NCBI RefSeq assembly: GCF_947489355.1
Contig: NZ_CANLDD010000014.1
Span: 28,790 to 92,789 of the forward strand
Direction of reading: 5' to 3'
DNA from: an uncultured Microbulbifer sp.
Lineage (GTDB): Bacteria > Pseudomonadota > Gammaproteobacteria > Pseudomonadales > Cellvibrionaceae
DNA length: 64,000 nucleotides
Part shown: piece by piece, positions 1-9,004 of the stretch
Layout: every line of letters starts with the position of its first letter
Position numbering within the stretch: the stretch's first letter is position 1
Notes under the pieces: generated by a model
Told to the model about the DNA's origin: nothing
The model's database searches: none
What the model saw: the letters and a program-made list of their open reading frames with translations, nothing else
Translations under genes and position numbers: made by a program

Positions 1-234
1 GTGATTAACGCCGGTGGTATTATCGACGTTTATTACCAGCAGCGGGGCGACTATGACGCTGCAGAGGTGCGCGCCCACATTGAAGAAATCGGCAACACCA
101 TGCAAGAGGTGTTTGAGCGGGCGGATAACACCGGTGAAACCACGGCACATGTGGCTGACCGCATCGCCGAGGAGCGCTTTGGCCACCATTCTGTGCCGAG
201 CGCCGAGAACAAATCCGGTACAGTAGCGGCATAA
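1..234 (+). CDS. ldh: Leucine dehydrogenase family, C-terminal end (partial)
   Basis: This is the last 77 residues of a protein whose start lies before the window. The tail, with NAGGIIDVYYQ followed by IEEIGNTMQEVFERA and ADRIAEERF, matches the C-terminal helices of the Glu/Leu/Phe/Val dehydrogenase family, closest in wording to leucine dehydrogenase, which deaminates branched-chain amino acids with NAD. The catalytic lysine and Rossmann glycines are outside the window, so the exact substrate cannot be judged. A strong terminator follows 70 bp downstream, so this is the last gene of its transcript. Confidence 0.75.
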   Translation: MINAGGIIDVYYQQRGDYDAAEVRAHIEEIGNTMQEVFERADNTGETTAHVADRIAEERFGHHSVPSAENKSGTVAA

Positions 235-303
235 CAAAGGCACCGGCGGTTTCATACCGTGGGCGGCTGAGGTTCACCGCTTCTCTCTGTGTTGTATATA
301 TTT

Positions 304-327
304 GGGCACGTCTGTGCCCATTTTTTT
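304..327 (+). terminator. Rho-independent terminator after the dehydrogenase gene
   Basis: A 6-bp stem GGGCAC/GTGCCC with a 4-nt loop is followed by A and seven T residues. It ends transcription of the partial dehydrogenase gene and separates it from the M16 peptidase gene. Confidence 0.85.
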
Positions 328-432
328 GTCCAGGCAGGATCGTGGCCGAACTCTGAGTCGGCAGAAGGTTTTGTAGACAATGGCGGGTAAACAATTGCCC
401 TGATTCCGCTGCTATTGATTAGGAGTGACAAT

Positions 433-3249
433 ATGGACCTGCGTCCAGTGTTTATCAGTGTTCTTATCGCCACCATCGGTCTTGCCGGTTGTGGGAAATC
501 CACCAACGATAGGTCCCACGCGCTATCCGTGGATGAAGCGGCGGCGCCCCCTAGCAAGGCGGCCGCTTTTGGTAAAGCGGCCTATGTCCCGGCGCCGAAA
601 TTGGATATTCCCTACCATAGGGAAGTGCTGTCCAATGGTCTAACGGTGATCGTGCATGAGGACCACAAGGCCCCGGTTGTATCCACCAATATCTGGTACA
701 AGGTGGGCTCCAAGGATGAGCCGAAGGGGAAAACCGGGTTTGCACATCTGTTTGAGCACCTGATGTTTAACGGCAGCGAAAATCACCCAGGCGAGTACTT
801 TGAGCCCTTCCAGCGTTCCGGTGCCACGGATATGAATGGCACCACCAACAATGATCGCACCAATTATTTCGCCACGGTTCCCAAAGGTGCTCTGGATATG
901 GCGCTGTGGATGGAGTCGGACAGGATGGGCCACTTCAAGGGCGCGATCACCCAGGAAGTGTTGGATGAGCAGCGCGGTGTGGTAAAAAACGAGAAGCGAC
1001 AAGGTGAAAATGCCCCCTACGGTAAAGCCTTCGACATCATCGCCAAGAGTACCTTTCCCGCCTCCCACCCTTACTCCTGGACACCCATCGGCTCTATGGC
1101 AGATCTTGACAATGCCAGCCTGGAAGACGTGAAAACGTGGTTTGCGGATCACTACCAGCCGGCAAACGCCACCCTGGTGATTGCCGGCGACGTCACTGTT
1201 GATGAGGCTATGGCCAAGGCGCGCAAGTATTTTGGCGATATACCCAGTACGGGCGCGCAGCCGCGTATCAAACGCTGGGAATTGCCGGCTCAGGTCAAAA
1301 AACGCGAAGTGGTCTACGACCAGGTGCCACAAACCCGTATTTACAAGGTTTGGAATGTACCGGCGGTTGGCAGTGAAGAGGAGCACGCGCTCGAATTGAT
1401 GACATCATTGTTGGCAAATCGGAAGAATTCTCTGCTCTATCGCCGCCTGGTACGAGATGAGAAAGTCGCCACCAGCGTGAGCGCCTTCTACTACGGGCGT
1501 CAGCTGGCCGGGCAGCTCTTTATTATTGTGGATGTAAAACCCGGGCAGTCGGTCGATAAAGTCGAAAAACTGTTGAACAAGGAATTGCGTGCATTTGCAA
1601 AAAATGGCGTGAGTACAGAGGACCTGCGCCGGGTTAAGCAGGGGGAGTTTGCCGGCCTTGTAAAGGGTCTGGAAAAAACTGGCGGCTTTGGCGGCAAGAG
1701 CGATATCCTGGCCCGCTCTGAATTTTACTTTGACGATCCCGGTGCCCTGTTAAAGGGAATCGAGGAATACGCCCGGGTTTCCGCGCTCGAGGTACAGGAT
1801 GTGGCGCAGCAGTGGTTGAAGGCGGATGCTTACACCCTGATTATCGAGCCCCAAAAACAATATACTGCCGACAGTGAGGGTGCGGATCGCAGCCACTTAC
1901 CTGAGGTGGATAAAACGGTCGAACTGGAATTGCCGCAACAGCAGGCGTTCACCCTCAAAAACGGACTGAAGGTGGTTTTGGCCGAGCGCCATGACACACC
2001 GGTAGTGTTGATGAACCTGCAGTTTCGCAGTGGCGCGGCGGCGGACAACAGCAAACCCGGCCTGGCCTCTGTCGCTGCACAGATGCTGAGCGAGGGTGCT
2101 GGTGACTTGGATAGCCTGGCATTCAGTGCGCGGGCGGAAGAGCTGGGCGTGAATATCGGCGGGGGCAGCGGGCTGGATTACAACACCATCAGTATGAGTG
2201 CGCTCAAGTCGCAATTGGCCCCGTCTCTGGAGCTTTTTGCGCAAGTGGTGACCGAGCCGCAGTTCCCGGAATCCGATCTAGAGCGGGTCAAGTCCAATCG
2301 CCTGGATAGGATCGCTCAGGAAAAGGCCCAGCCGCGGGGGCTTGCCCTGCGGGAGCTGCCGCCACTGTTGTTTGGTGCTGGACACCCCTACAGTTCACCC
2401 TTGACCGGTTCTGGTACCCCAGAAGGAATCAGCTCCATTACCCGTGAAGACCTGGTGCAGTTCCAGAAAACCTGGGTCAGGCCGGACAATGCCACCCTTA
2501 CTGTTGTTGGCGATGTGACAGAAAAGGAGCTGGAACCCCTGCTGAATGGTACCCTGGGCGGCTGGAAAGCGCCCGAGGCAGAATTACCAGGTGTTGAGCT
2601 TGCAAAGGTGGCGCGCCCGAACAAAGCGCGGGTGTATCTGCTGGACCGCCCCGGCGCGCAGCAGAGCTACATCATGGCGGGGCTGGTCATGCCCCCCTGG
2701 CAACCCCAGGGCGCTGAGGCTTTCGATGCGATGACCAATACTATCGCGGGTAAGTTTACCTCCCGGGTCAATATGAACCTGCGCGAGGACAAACACTGGT
2801 CATACGGTGCCCGCGCAGTGTCTATGGATACGGAAGGCCAGCGCCCTTATATCCTGTTCGCGCCCGTGCAAACTGACAAAACGGCTCCCGCGATCAAGGA
2901 GCTTGTGAAAGAGTACCGGGACTACCTGGATAAACGCCCGATCACAGAGAAGGAGTTGGAAGACTATCGTAACGATGAGGTGCTCAAGCAGAGCGCACGC
3001 TTCCAGACCAAGGGGCAGTTGCTTTCCAGTATTAACTGGCAGCTAGAAAAAGGCCTGCCGGAAGACTATATTGCCGAGTATCCCCAGCGAGTTGCCGCCC
3101 TCAATCAGGAGCAGGTGGTGGCTGCCGCGAGGGAATTCCTCGCTCCAGAGCAGTTTACCTGGGTAATTGTGGGAGACCTCGACAAGATTCAAGGGGAAGT
3201 GGAAGCCCTGGACATCGGGCCTGTAGAGGTACTGCCCGCCAGGGATTGA
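433..3249 (+). CDS. M16 family zinc metallopeptidase, lipoprotein, two-domain
   Basis: A 938-residue periplasmic or membrane-anchored peptidase. The ATG at 433 is chosen over an upstream in-frame TTG (415) because AGGAGTG sits just before it and it begins a typical lipoprotein signal (hydrophobic stretch then LAGC near residue 19). The N-terminal half carries the inverted zinc motif HLFEH followed by the long-distance glutamate region (NEKRQG), as in pitrilysin or insulinase-like enzymes. The second half repeats the M16 fold (ERHDTPVVLMNLQFRSGAA) without a zinc motif, the usual catalytic plus inactive tandem. Such proteins degrade peptides in the envelope. It stands alone with a hairpin at its 3' end. 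Confidence 0.9.
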   Translation: MDLRPVFISVLIATIGLAGCGKSTNDRSHALSVDEAAAPPSKAAAFGKAAYVPAPKLDIPYHREVLSNGLTVIVHEDHKAPVVSTNIWYKVGSKDEPKGKTGFAHLFEHLMFNGSENHPGEYFEPFQRSGATDMNGTTNNDRTNYFATVPKGALDMALWMESDRMGHFKGAITQEVLDEQRGVVKNEKRQGENAPYGKAFDIIAKSTFPASHPYSWTPIGSMADLDNASLEDVKTWFADHYQPANATLVIAGDVTVDEAMAKARKYFGDIPSTGAQPRIKRWELPAQVKKREVVYDQVPQTRIYKVWNVPAVGSEEEHALELMTSLLANRKNSLLYRRLVRDEKVATSVSAFYYGRQLAGQLFIIVDVKPGQSVDKVEKLLNKELRAFAKNGVSTEDLRRVKQGEFAGLVKGLEKTGGFGGKSDILARSEFYFDDPGALLKGIEEYARVSALEVQDVAQQWLKADAYTLIIEPQKQYTADSEGADRSHLPEVDKTVELELPQQQAFTLKNGLKVVLAERHDTPVVLMNLQFRSGAAADNSKPGLASVAAQMLSEGAGDLDSLAFSARAEELGVNIGGGSGLDYNTISMSALKSQLAPSLELFAQVVTEPQFPESDLERVKSNRLDRIAQEKAQPRGLALRELPPLLFGAGHPYSSPLTGSGTPEGISSITREDLVQFQKTWVRPDNATLTVVGDVTEKELEPLLNGTLGGWKAPEAELPGVELAKVARPNKARVYLLDRPGAQQSYIMAGLVMPPWQPQGAEAFDAMTNTIAGKFTSRVNMNLREDKHWSYGARAVSMDTEGQRPYILFAPVQTDKTAPAIKELVKEYRDYLDKRPITEKELEDYRNDEVLKQSARFQTKGQLLSSINWQLEKGLPEDYIAEYPQRVAALNQEQVVAAAREFLAPEQFTWVIVGDLDKIQGEVEALDIGPVEVLPARD

Positions 3250-3260
3250 CACCCCGGAAG

Positions 3261-3297
3261 GGTCATCGCCCCTTCAGAATAGGTGGGGGCGATGACC
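3261..3297. terminator. Bidirectional hairpin between convergent genes
   Basis: A perfect 12-bp stem (GGTCATCGCCCC and its complement) with a 13-nt loop lies between the convergent M16 peptidase and GST genes. It has no long T run on either side, so it is a plausible but not classic terminator for both. Confidence 0.55.
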
Positions 3298-3364
3298 AAT
3301 TTGAATAGTTTTACACCCCCCCCCGCTTTTATTCCGCCATTTAGGTGTTAGTGCAAATCGACCC

Positions 3365-3976
3365 TCAGGCGTTGAAACTGGGGCGTTGTTTGAGCTGCTC
3401 GCGCCAGCGGATCAGATGAGGGTGCTTTTCGGCATCAGGGCGCAGGTTTTGCACCTTGCCGAAATCCAGACCACAAACCATACCGATGTCTGCTACAGAA
3501 AAATAATCACCCACCAGATACTCGTGGTCGGAAAGGTGGTCGTTCAAGACACCCATAAACTGCATTGCGTGCTTACCGGCATCCTCGCCGAACGCCGGGT
3601 AGACGTTCATACGGTCTTTAAAGAAACCCGAGACATGCTGGAAGCACATCCCGACGGTCAGCATCAGATTGAAGTCGGCGCGACGGCCCCACATCTCGAC
3701 CAGGGCTTTTTCCCTTGCATCCCGCCCAAACAAAGGGGGCTCCGGATGCAGCTCTTCAAAATAGCGTTGAATCGCCACTGACTCCGTGATGTGCGTGCCA
3801 TCGTCCAGCGCCAATACCGGCACCTTCGTATTGGCATTCATGCTGCGAAATTCCGGGGTGAGGTTTTCCCCCTTGGCAATATCCACCTGAGCGAAGGGTA
3901 TATCGAGGTCTTTTTCCGCCAGATACATGCGCACTCGACGGCAATTGGGTGCAACAGCATATTCGTAGATTTTCAT
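3365..3976 (-). CDS. Glutathione S-transferase family protein
   Basis: A 203-residue cytosolic protein of normal GST length. The start ATG at 3976 is preceded by GAGGAAG; a longer in-frame reading to 4084 would overlap the divergent amidohydrolase gene and lacks support. The N-terminal thioredoxin-like domain starts KIYEYAVAPNCRRVRMYLAE, with the conserved cis-Pro region TKVPVL and the glutathione-contacting ITESVAI (Glu-Ser). The all-alpha C-terminal domain contains YLVGDYFSVADIGM, the usual GST N-capping box. It conjugates glutathione to electrophiles or acts as a related thiol transferase; the substrate is unknown. It is divergent from the amidohydrolase gene. Confidence 0.88.
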   Translation of the reverse strand: MKIYEYAVAPNCRRVRMYLAEKDLDIPFAQVDIAKGENLTPEFRSMNANTKVPVLALDDGTHITESVAIQRYFEELHPEPPLFGRDAREKALVEMWGRRADFNLMLTVGMCFQHVSGFFKDRMNVYPAFGEDAGKHAMQFMGVLNDHLSDHEYLVGDYFSVADIGMVCGLDFGKVQNLRPDAEKHPHLIRWREQLKQRPSFNA

Positions 3977-4067
3977 TGGGGCTTCCTCTCGACTCACAGA
4001 TTGCGGTAAATTGTGCGCGTTCCAATAAGAACGATACGAATCTAAGTGAGACTTGCTGGGGACGACA

Positions 4068-5444
4068 ATGACAACAAATACCAAGTGGGGCTACCTCGCC
4101 AACCGCGCTGCCGTCGCGATAGTGTTTATCTGCATGGGATTGCCGAGCCTGCAGACTGAGGCGCAGATCCAAGCGCAGGGTACAGCCATTTACGCGGGGA
4201 AACTGTTTGACAGCAGTAGCGGAAAATTGTTGGAAAACCGCACTGTGCATATAGTGGATGGCCGGGTCGAGTCTGTGCAAAAAGGGTTTGCCAAGCGGGA
4301 CCGGGAGGCTCTGGTGGACCTGCGCGATTTTACCGTATTGCCCGGGCTGATGGATATGCACAGTCACCTCACCTATGAATTTGGTCCGCAAGCCTATATG
4401 GAGTCCTATACCTGGAATCCGGCGGATTTCACTTTGCGCGGGGTGGATGCCGCCAAGCGCACGCTGCTTGCGGGCTTTACTACTGTGCGTAATCTCGGTG
4501 ACCAGGATAATGTCACCGTGAGTCTGCGCAAAGCCATAGAGGCGGGCATCATTGAGGGGCCGCGGATTTATACCGCGGGCAAATCCATTGCGACCACCGG
4601 TGGCCATGCCGACCCCACCAATGGTCGCCGCTGGGATCTGATGGGTAATCCCGGCCCGGCAGAGGGTGTGATCAACGGACCGGCCAGCGCGCGACAGGCC
4701 GTTCGCCAGCGCTACAAGGAGGGGGCCGACCTGATTAAGATTACCGCTACCGGTGGTGTGTTGAGCGTGGCCAAAAGTGGACAGAATCCTCAGTTCATGG
4801 CGGATGAGCTGGAGGCAATTGTGGCCACCGCGCGGGATTACGGCTTTACTGTGGCGGTCCATGCCCATGGCAAAGAGGGGATGATGCGCGCGATTCGCGC
4901 CGGTGTGGACTCCATCGAACACGGCACCTATATGGATGAGGAAGTGATTAATCTGATGCGTCGCAACAATACTTGGTTTGTGCCGACACTGATGGCCGGG
5001 GAGTGGGTGACGGAAAAATCCGCCATTGAGGGATTTTTGCCGGACATTGTGCGCCCAAAAGCGGCCACCATCGGCCCTTTGATGCTGGAGACATTCTCCA
5101 GGGCATACAGGCGTGGTGTTAAAATTGCTTTTGGGACCGACACCGGGGTGACCCGCCACGGGGACAATGCGCAGGAATTTGTCCTGATGGTACAAGGGGG
5201 TATGACCCCTGCCGATGCGATTCGCTCAGCCACCTGGAATGCCGCGCAGCTACTGCAAGTCCAGGATGAACTGGGGAGTATCAGCGAGGGCAAGATGGCA
5301 GATATTATTGCAGTGGCGGGAAACCCGCTTGAGGATATTTCCGAATTGCAGCGGGTGCAGTTTGTGATGAAAGACGGCAGGATTTATAAAGAACCCAGCC
5401 AACCCGCCGCCGATATCTTTGTAGAGCCGGGAGCGCGCGGTTGA
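4068..5444 (+). CDS. Secreted amidohydrolase (imidazolonepropionase/prolidase-like)
   Basis: A 458-residue metal-dependent hydrolase. The ATG at 4068 starts a signal peptide (hydrophobic residues 14-27, cleavage near QTEAQ). The amidohydrolase-superfamily metal site is visible in order: MDMHSHL (HxH), the carbamylated-lysine region ADLIKITATGG, HAHG, IEHGT and the catalytic aspartate in FGTDTGV. The C-terminal beta segment is typical (EGKMADIIAVAGNPLEDI). Relatives hydrolyse cyclic amides or Xaa-Pro dipeptides in the periplasm; I cannot assign the substrate. It is divergent from the GST gene with about 90 bp between starts and convergent with the SIMPL gene. Confidence 0.88.
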   Translation: MTTNTKWGYLANRAAVAIVFICMGLPSLQTEAQIQAQGTAIYAGKLFDSSSGKLLENRTVHIVDGRVESVQKGFAKRDREALVDLRDFTVLPGLMDMHSHLTYEFGPQAYMESYTWNPADFTLRGVDAAKRTLLAGFTTVRNLGDQDNVTVSLRKAIEAGIIEGPRIYTAGKSIATTGGHADPTNGRRWDLMGNPGPAEGVINGPASARQAVRQRYKEGADLIKITATGGVLSVAKSGQNPQFMADELEAIVATARDYGFTVAVHAHGKEGMMRAIRAGVDSIEHGTYMDEEVINLMRRNNTWFVPTLMAGEWVTEKSAIEGFLPDIVRPKAATIGPLMLETFSRAYRRGVKIAFGTDTGVTRHGDNAQEFVLMVQGGMTPADAIRSATWNAAQLLQVQDELGSISEGKMADIIAVAGNPLEDISELQRVQFVMKDGRIYKEPSQPAADIFVEPGARG

Positions 5445-5548
5445 TGAGTCCGCAATGAAACCGAACTTATCCCCATTGCGCGCGGGGCATTGTTAATTGG
5501 AAGGTGAATCCTCGGGCACTGCGGGAGAGGATGCAGGGCCCAAAAAGA

Positions 5549-6265
5549 TCAGTCCTGTAACTCAAATACCAAGTTCAGGTTCACTGTTACCTTTATTTCC
5601 CCAGGGGCAACAGGAGTGGTCGCCTGGTCACTTTCGGCGGTCATCTGGTTGCGGCGAAGCATGACCGGGTGGGGCAGATCGCCGGTTCCATTTTCAGAAA
5701 TACTCACGATTCGGCGCACCTTCATGCCGAGAGCTTTTGCATAGATGGCCGCTCGTTCCTGGGCATCCAAAAGGGCTTTTTCACGGGCCTCCGCCTGAAC
5801 CGGTGCCGGCTCGCCGATCTCGAAGCTGGGGCCGTTCACCTGGTTGGCACCGGCGCTCGCCAGGTCGTCCAGCAGATTACCCAACTCGTCCAGCTTGCGC
5901 ACCTTGATGCTGACCGTGTTACGCGCAGTATAACCGGCGAGTTGTGGCTTTCGATTCTGTTGATACTGGTAGCGGGGCCATAGGCTGATGCCGCTGGTTT
6001 GGATGTCTTTTTTGGCGATACCGGCTTTTGTGATGGCCGCCATCAAGGATTCCATTTGCTCGGCGTTATCGCCCATGGCTTTTTTACTGTCCGCAGCCTC
6101 AGTGACCACACCCACGGAGATGCTTGCGATATCGGGCGCCTGGCTGACTTCACCACGCGCGGCGATAGTGACCAGAGTACCCCGCTCGGCAGGTGCGCTA
6201 CCGCTGCCGCAAGCGGTGACAAGCAGGGCAAGTAGTGTGACTGTGGAGATTTGTATTAACTTCAT
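5549..6265 (-). CDS. SIMPL domain (DUF541) lipoprotein
   Basis: A 238-residue envelope protein. It begins with a lipoprotein signal (LLALLVTACGSGS; lipidated Cys near residue 19) and continues with the SIMPL/DUF541 fold: RGEVSQAPDIASISVGV, then KAGIAKKDIQTSGISLWPRY and ALLDAQERAAIYAKALGMKV. These proteins are widespread periplasmic or outer-membrane proteins, some linked to oxidative-stress tolerance, without a settled biochemical role. Length and motif order are normal. It is monocistronic and convergent with the amidohydrolase gene. Confidence 0.9.
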   Translation of the reverse strand: MKLIQISTVTLLALLVTACGSGSAPAERGTLVTIAARGEVSQAPDIASISVGVVTEAADSKKAMGDNAEQMESLMAAITKAGIAKKDIQTSGISLWPRYQYQQNRKPQLAGYTARNTVSIKVRKLDELGNLLDDLASAGANQVNGPSFEIGEPAPVQAEAREKALLDAQERAAIYAKALGMKVRRIVSISENGTGDLPHPVMLRRNQMTAESDQATTPVAPGEIKVTVNLNLVFELQD

Positions 6266-6366
6266 GATTTTTCCTTATCAATCGCAATGGGTTGTGAGAA
6301 ACCCTGGAGTATTGGCGGGGGAGAATACAACCGCTATTTTCAAGAATAATATGTGAATTTATAGAG

Positions 6367-6831
6367 GTGCCCTCTAGGTTGTTTGCTCATTGGCTGATTC
6401 TCTCAAGAATGTTAGCCTCCGAGGAACCCAGGGTGATTCATACGGCCGATCTGAAAGGGATCTACACAGCAGCCACGGAAGCCGCCGCACACGCAGAGCT
6501 AGAGCGCTTCGGAGAGCGATGGGATGAGGCCTACCCGCAAATCAGTAAGTCTTGGGCGACGTACTGGCCGAACCTGATCACCTTGTTTGAGTATCCGCCG
6601 GAGATCCGAAAAGTGATCTATACGACCAATGCCGTTGAGTCACTGAATAGCGTTATACGGAAAGCAACCAGGCAACGCAAGGTGTTCCCCTCGGACGACT
6701 CTGCGATGAAAGTGGTGTACTTGGCGATGCTAGCCGCCGCGAAAAAATGGACGGTCCCGATCCACAACTGGAAGCCAGCACCGAACCGCTTTATGATCGA
6801 ATTCGGTGACCGCCTCACCGATTATCAATAA
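6367..6831 (+). pseudogene. IS256-family transposase, C-terminal fragment
   Basis: From about 6409 the reading matches the C-terminal third of IS256-family Mutator-type transposases: ADLKGIYTAATEAAAHAELE, then PPEIRKVIYTTNAVESLNS carrying the last catalytic glutamate, and KWTVPIHNWKPAPNRFMIEF. The N-terminal two thirds, with both catalytic aspartates, are missing, so it cannot be active. The first 14 codons (6367-6408) are not IS256-like and mark the deletion junction. The sequence just after the stop (GGTTACACAGAATTATTTACAC) resembles the usual IS256 right end, so the element ends near 6866. Confidence 0.9.
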
Positions 6832-6870
6832 GCAACTGGCAGGGACGGTTACACAGAATTATTTACACAC

Positions 6871-7026
6871 TCGGAGTGTGCTCAAGAGCACAACTTACCA
6901 CTGCTCACTAAAGACAAAGATTTTGTCGATTACTGGCACCGCTTCGGGCCACCGCCCAAGGTGATTCGTCTGGATATTGGCAACAATGTGCGAGTACGTT
7001 CCATTGAGACTTTGATGAAAACCAAT
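6871..7026 (+). pseudogene. DUF5615-type PIN-like toxin, internal/C-terminal fragment
   Basis: An open frame without a start, beginning right at the IS256 right end, reads AQEHNLPLLTKDKDFVDYW then FGPPPKVIRLDIGNN and SIETLMK. This matches the second half of DUF5615/PIN-like toxin proteins of toxin-antitoxin pairs (LLTKDKDF and PPKVI signatures). The N-terminal half was removed by the IS256 insertion or deletion, and the end abuts an unrelated integrase fragment on the other strand. No antitoxin partner is seen. Confidence 0.6.
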
Positions 7027-7094
7027 AAGTCCCCGTCGTCATACTTCTCCGGCGCCTTAATCCTTTCAATTTCTTTCGCGGTTAGCTTTCCCAT
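7023..7094 (-). pseudogene. P4-type integrase, N-terminal fragment
   Basis: Reading leftwards from ATG 7094, preceded by AGGAGGAG, gives MGKLTAKEIERIKAPEKYDD then GDLL, the characteristic start of tyrosine recombinases with a DUF4102 arm-binding domain. The homology stops after about 24 codons exactly where the toxin fragment of the other strand ends. It is the relic of an integrated island; no tRNA-like attachment site could be recognised next to it. Confidence 0.55.
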
Positions 7095-7293
7095 GCTCCT
7101 CCTATAGCTTTCCATTCCCCCCACTTGGCCCCCCACGTTATCGCGGATTCCCAAGGTAGACTTTGGATGATTTTGGAAGGAATATAACGCGCAGGCCCTG
7201 TTATTCCTAGAGCTGGGTGGAATCTATAGGGTTACATTGGAAGCCCTGTAGGCGGAAAATCATCCACCGCAAAGCGCTATAGACGTGACAACC

Positions 7294-8466
7294 TCAGCCA
7301 CTGAAAACCTGTCGATACGTCTCATTCTCATCGTGATAGATGGCAAAGCCCAGCCGCAGCAGTTGTTGGCGCCGATCGCACAGCACGTTGCGGGCTCTAA
7401 GTGCTTTGTGCAGTCGCTCCGCATTCTCCACACTGTGGCAGTCAAAGGTGAAGAAGTGTCCATGGCCCTGCTCAAGATCATGAAAAATCAGGTTCCCCCG
7501 GTTGAGCAGGGGATGGTTAGCGTTGTCCATGCTGTGAAGAAAGCGCCGCTGTGCAGCCAGGACATAACGGTGGATTTTCCCGACTGTAATGCCCTCGCGC
7601 CGGAACAAGTCGAAAATGGCCAGCCCTTTGTACAGGCAGGAGTAATCCATGGTCGCCCCGGCAAAACGCAGCCAGTTATTTCCATAGTTGACGCCTTCCG
7701 AGCGGTTTTGCAATTCTGCCATGTCCGCAAACCAGCCGGTGTTGACCGGACGTAGGGTGCAGGGAGCGGGAATAGTCATAAAGCAAAGGCCTTCACCGGC
7801 GCCGAGATATTTGTAGGAGCCGGCGATAAAGAACACCTTGTTGGCGACTCCGTGCAAGTTGACCGGGCGCGCGAAGAAGGCGTGGTAGCCGTCGATAACG
7901 AACTGGGTACCAGCGGGCCTGCCCTCGGCGATGCGCAATAAGTCCGGGAACACCACACCCGAATCGAAAAAGACCAGACTCGCATAGGCAAGCTGGTAGT
8001 CTGCTGTCTGTAACGCCCGCTCGAAGCGCTCGGCCAGTGTGGCGTAGGGGGCTTTTGGAATCCTGGTAACTTCTATGTTGGGCAGCTCTTCCAGTCGCTC
8101 CAATTGGCGCGTGAAACTGTAGAATTCGCCATCAGTGGTCAGTATACGCAAGGGCTGGTTTTGATCGAAGGCGCTGATCAAGCGGTAGACCAACTCGTGG
8201 GTATTGGGGGCAATGGCAATTTGATCGGCATCGGGCAACTGTAGGGTGCGCGCAACAGCGTTTTGCCAGGCGGGTATTTTTTTTCCGAAGATGGTGTCCC
8301 ACTTGTCATCGGCCAAGCGTGCCGCGTCGTGCCAGTATTCCTGTGCCGCATCGAGGGTGACATCCGGCCAGTAATGGTGGGAATGGCAGGCCATGTGCAG
8401 TATCGGCGGCGCGCAGATGTCGGATGGCTGTGAAAACTTGCGATAGAATTTTTTATACATTTGCAT
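7294..8466 (-). CDS. Aminotransferase class V, kynureninase-like PLP enzyme
   Basis: A 390-residue fold-type I PLP enzyme. The PLP lysine lies in FFIAGSYKYLGAGEG and the cofactor-ring aspartate region in TQFVIDGYHAFF; the N-terminal MACHSHHYWPDV resembles the substrate-entry segment of kynureninase-like proteins. Members remove or transfer groups on amino acids with PLP; the substrate is not clear. The start ATG at 8466 has no strong ribosome site, and an in-frame ATG two codons later is equally possible. It is divergent from the glyoxalase gene with 70 bp between the starts, so the two may share control. Confidence 0.82.
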   Translation of the reverse strand: MQMYKKFYRKFSQPSDICAPPILHMACHSHHYWPDVTLDAAQEYWHDAARLADDKWDTIFGKKIPAWQNAVARTLQLPDADQIAIAPNTHELVYRLISAFDQNQPLRILTTDGEFYSFTRQLERLEELPNIEVTRIPKAPYATLAERFERALQTADYQLAYASLVFFDSGVVFPDLLRIAEGRPAGTQFVIDGYHAFFARPVNLHGVANKVFFIAGSYKYLGAGEGLCFMTIPAPCTLRPVNTGWFADMAELQNRSEGVNYGNNWLRFAGATMDYSCLYKGLAIFDLFRREGITVGKIHRYVLAAQRRFLHSMDNANHPLLNRGNLIFHDLEQGHGHFFTFDCHSVENAERLHKALRARNVLCDRRQQLLRLGFAIYHDENETYRQVFSG

Positions 8467-8535
8467 TTGACGGTGTGAAGTTGAATCATCCCTTATATCG
8501 CAATTGTATATCCGGGCAAAACGAAGGAGTAGAGG

Positions 8536-8976
8536 GTGAACTACCTACATACAATGGTGCGCGTGTCAGATCTGGATGCGTCTTTGAAATTTTACTGTGA
8601 AATACTGGGTCTGCAGGTGGTGAGCCGCACGGATTATGACAAGGGCCGTTTTACGCTGGTGTTTTTGGCCGCGCCGGGGGATATGGAAGCCGCCTGCGAG
8701 AAAAGGGCGCCGGTACTTGAGCTGACTTACAACTGGGACCCCGAATCTTACCCCGGGGGGCGCAATTTTGGCCACCTGGCTTACGGTGTGGATGATATCT
8801 ACGGGGTGTGTCAGCGTCTGATGGAAGCGGGTGTGACCATTAATCGACCACCCCGCGATGGGTATATGGCATTTATCCGCTCACCGGACGGTATCTCTAT
8901 CGAACTCCTGCAAAACGGCGAACCACTCACACCCCAGGAGCCCTGGCAGTCGATGGAAAATACCGGCGAGTGGTAG
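8536..8976 (+). CDS. gloA: Lactoylglutathione lyase (glyoxalase I)
   Basis: A 146-residue VOC-fold enzyme that isomerises the glutathione hemithioacetal of methylglyoxal to lactoylglutathione in the cytosol. All four metal ligands can be seen: His in NYLHTMVRV, Glu in VLELTYNWD, His in NFGHLAYGV and Glu in ISIELLQ. The start is GTG at 8536, preceded by AAGGAG at good spacing. It is followed 28 bp later by the patatin gene and probably shares its transcript. Length is slightly above the usual 135 residues because of a short C-terminal tail. Confidence 0.92.
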   Translation: MNYLHTMVRVSDLDASLKFYCEILGLQVVSRTDYDKGRFTLVFLAAPGDMEAACEKRAPVLELTYNWDPESYPGGRNFGHLAYGVDDIYGVCQRLMEAGVTINRPPRDGYMAFIRSPDGISIELLQNGEPLTPQEPWQSMENTGEW

Positions 8977-9004
8977 CCTGGAGTGAAGTCTTTTTGAGCA
9001 GCAG

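Noticed and set aside
3756..5195. A 479-codon minus-strand frame across the amidohydrolase gene
   Set aside because: Its C-terminal part is the GST region in another frame and the rest is antisense to a clear metal-dependent hydrolase; it is a GC-skew shadow.
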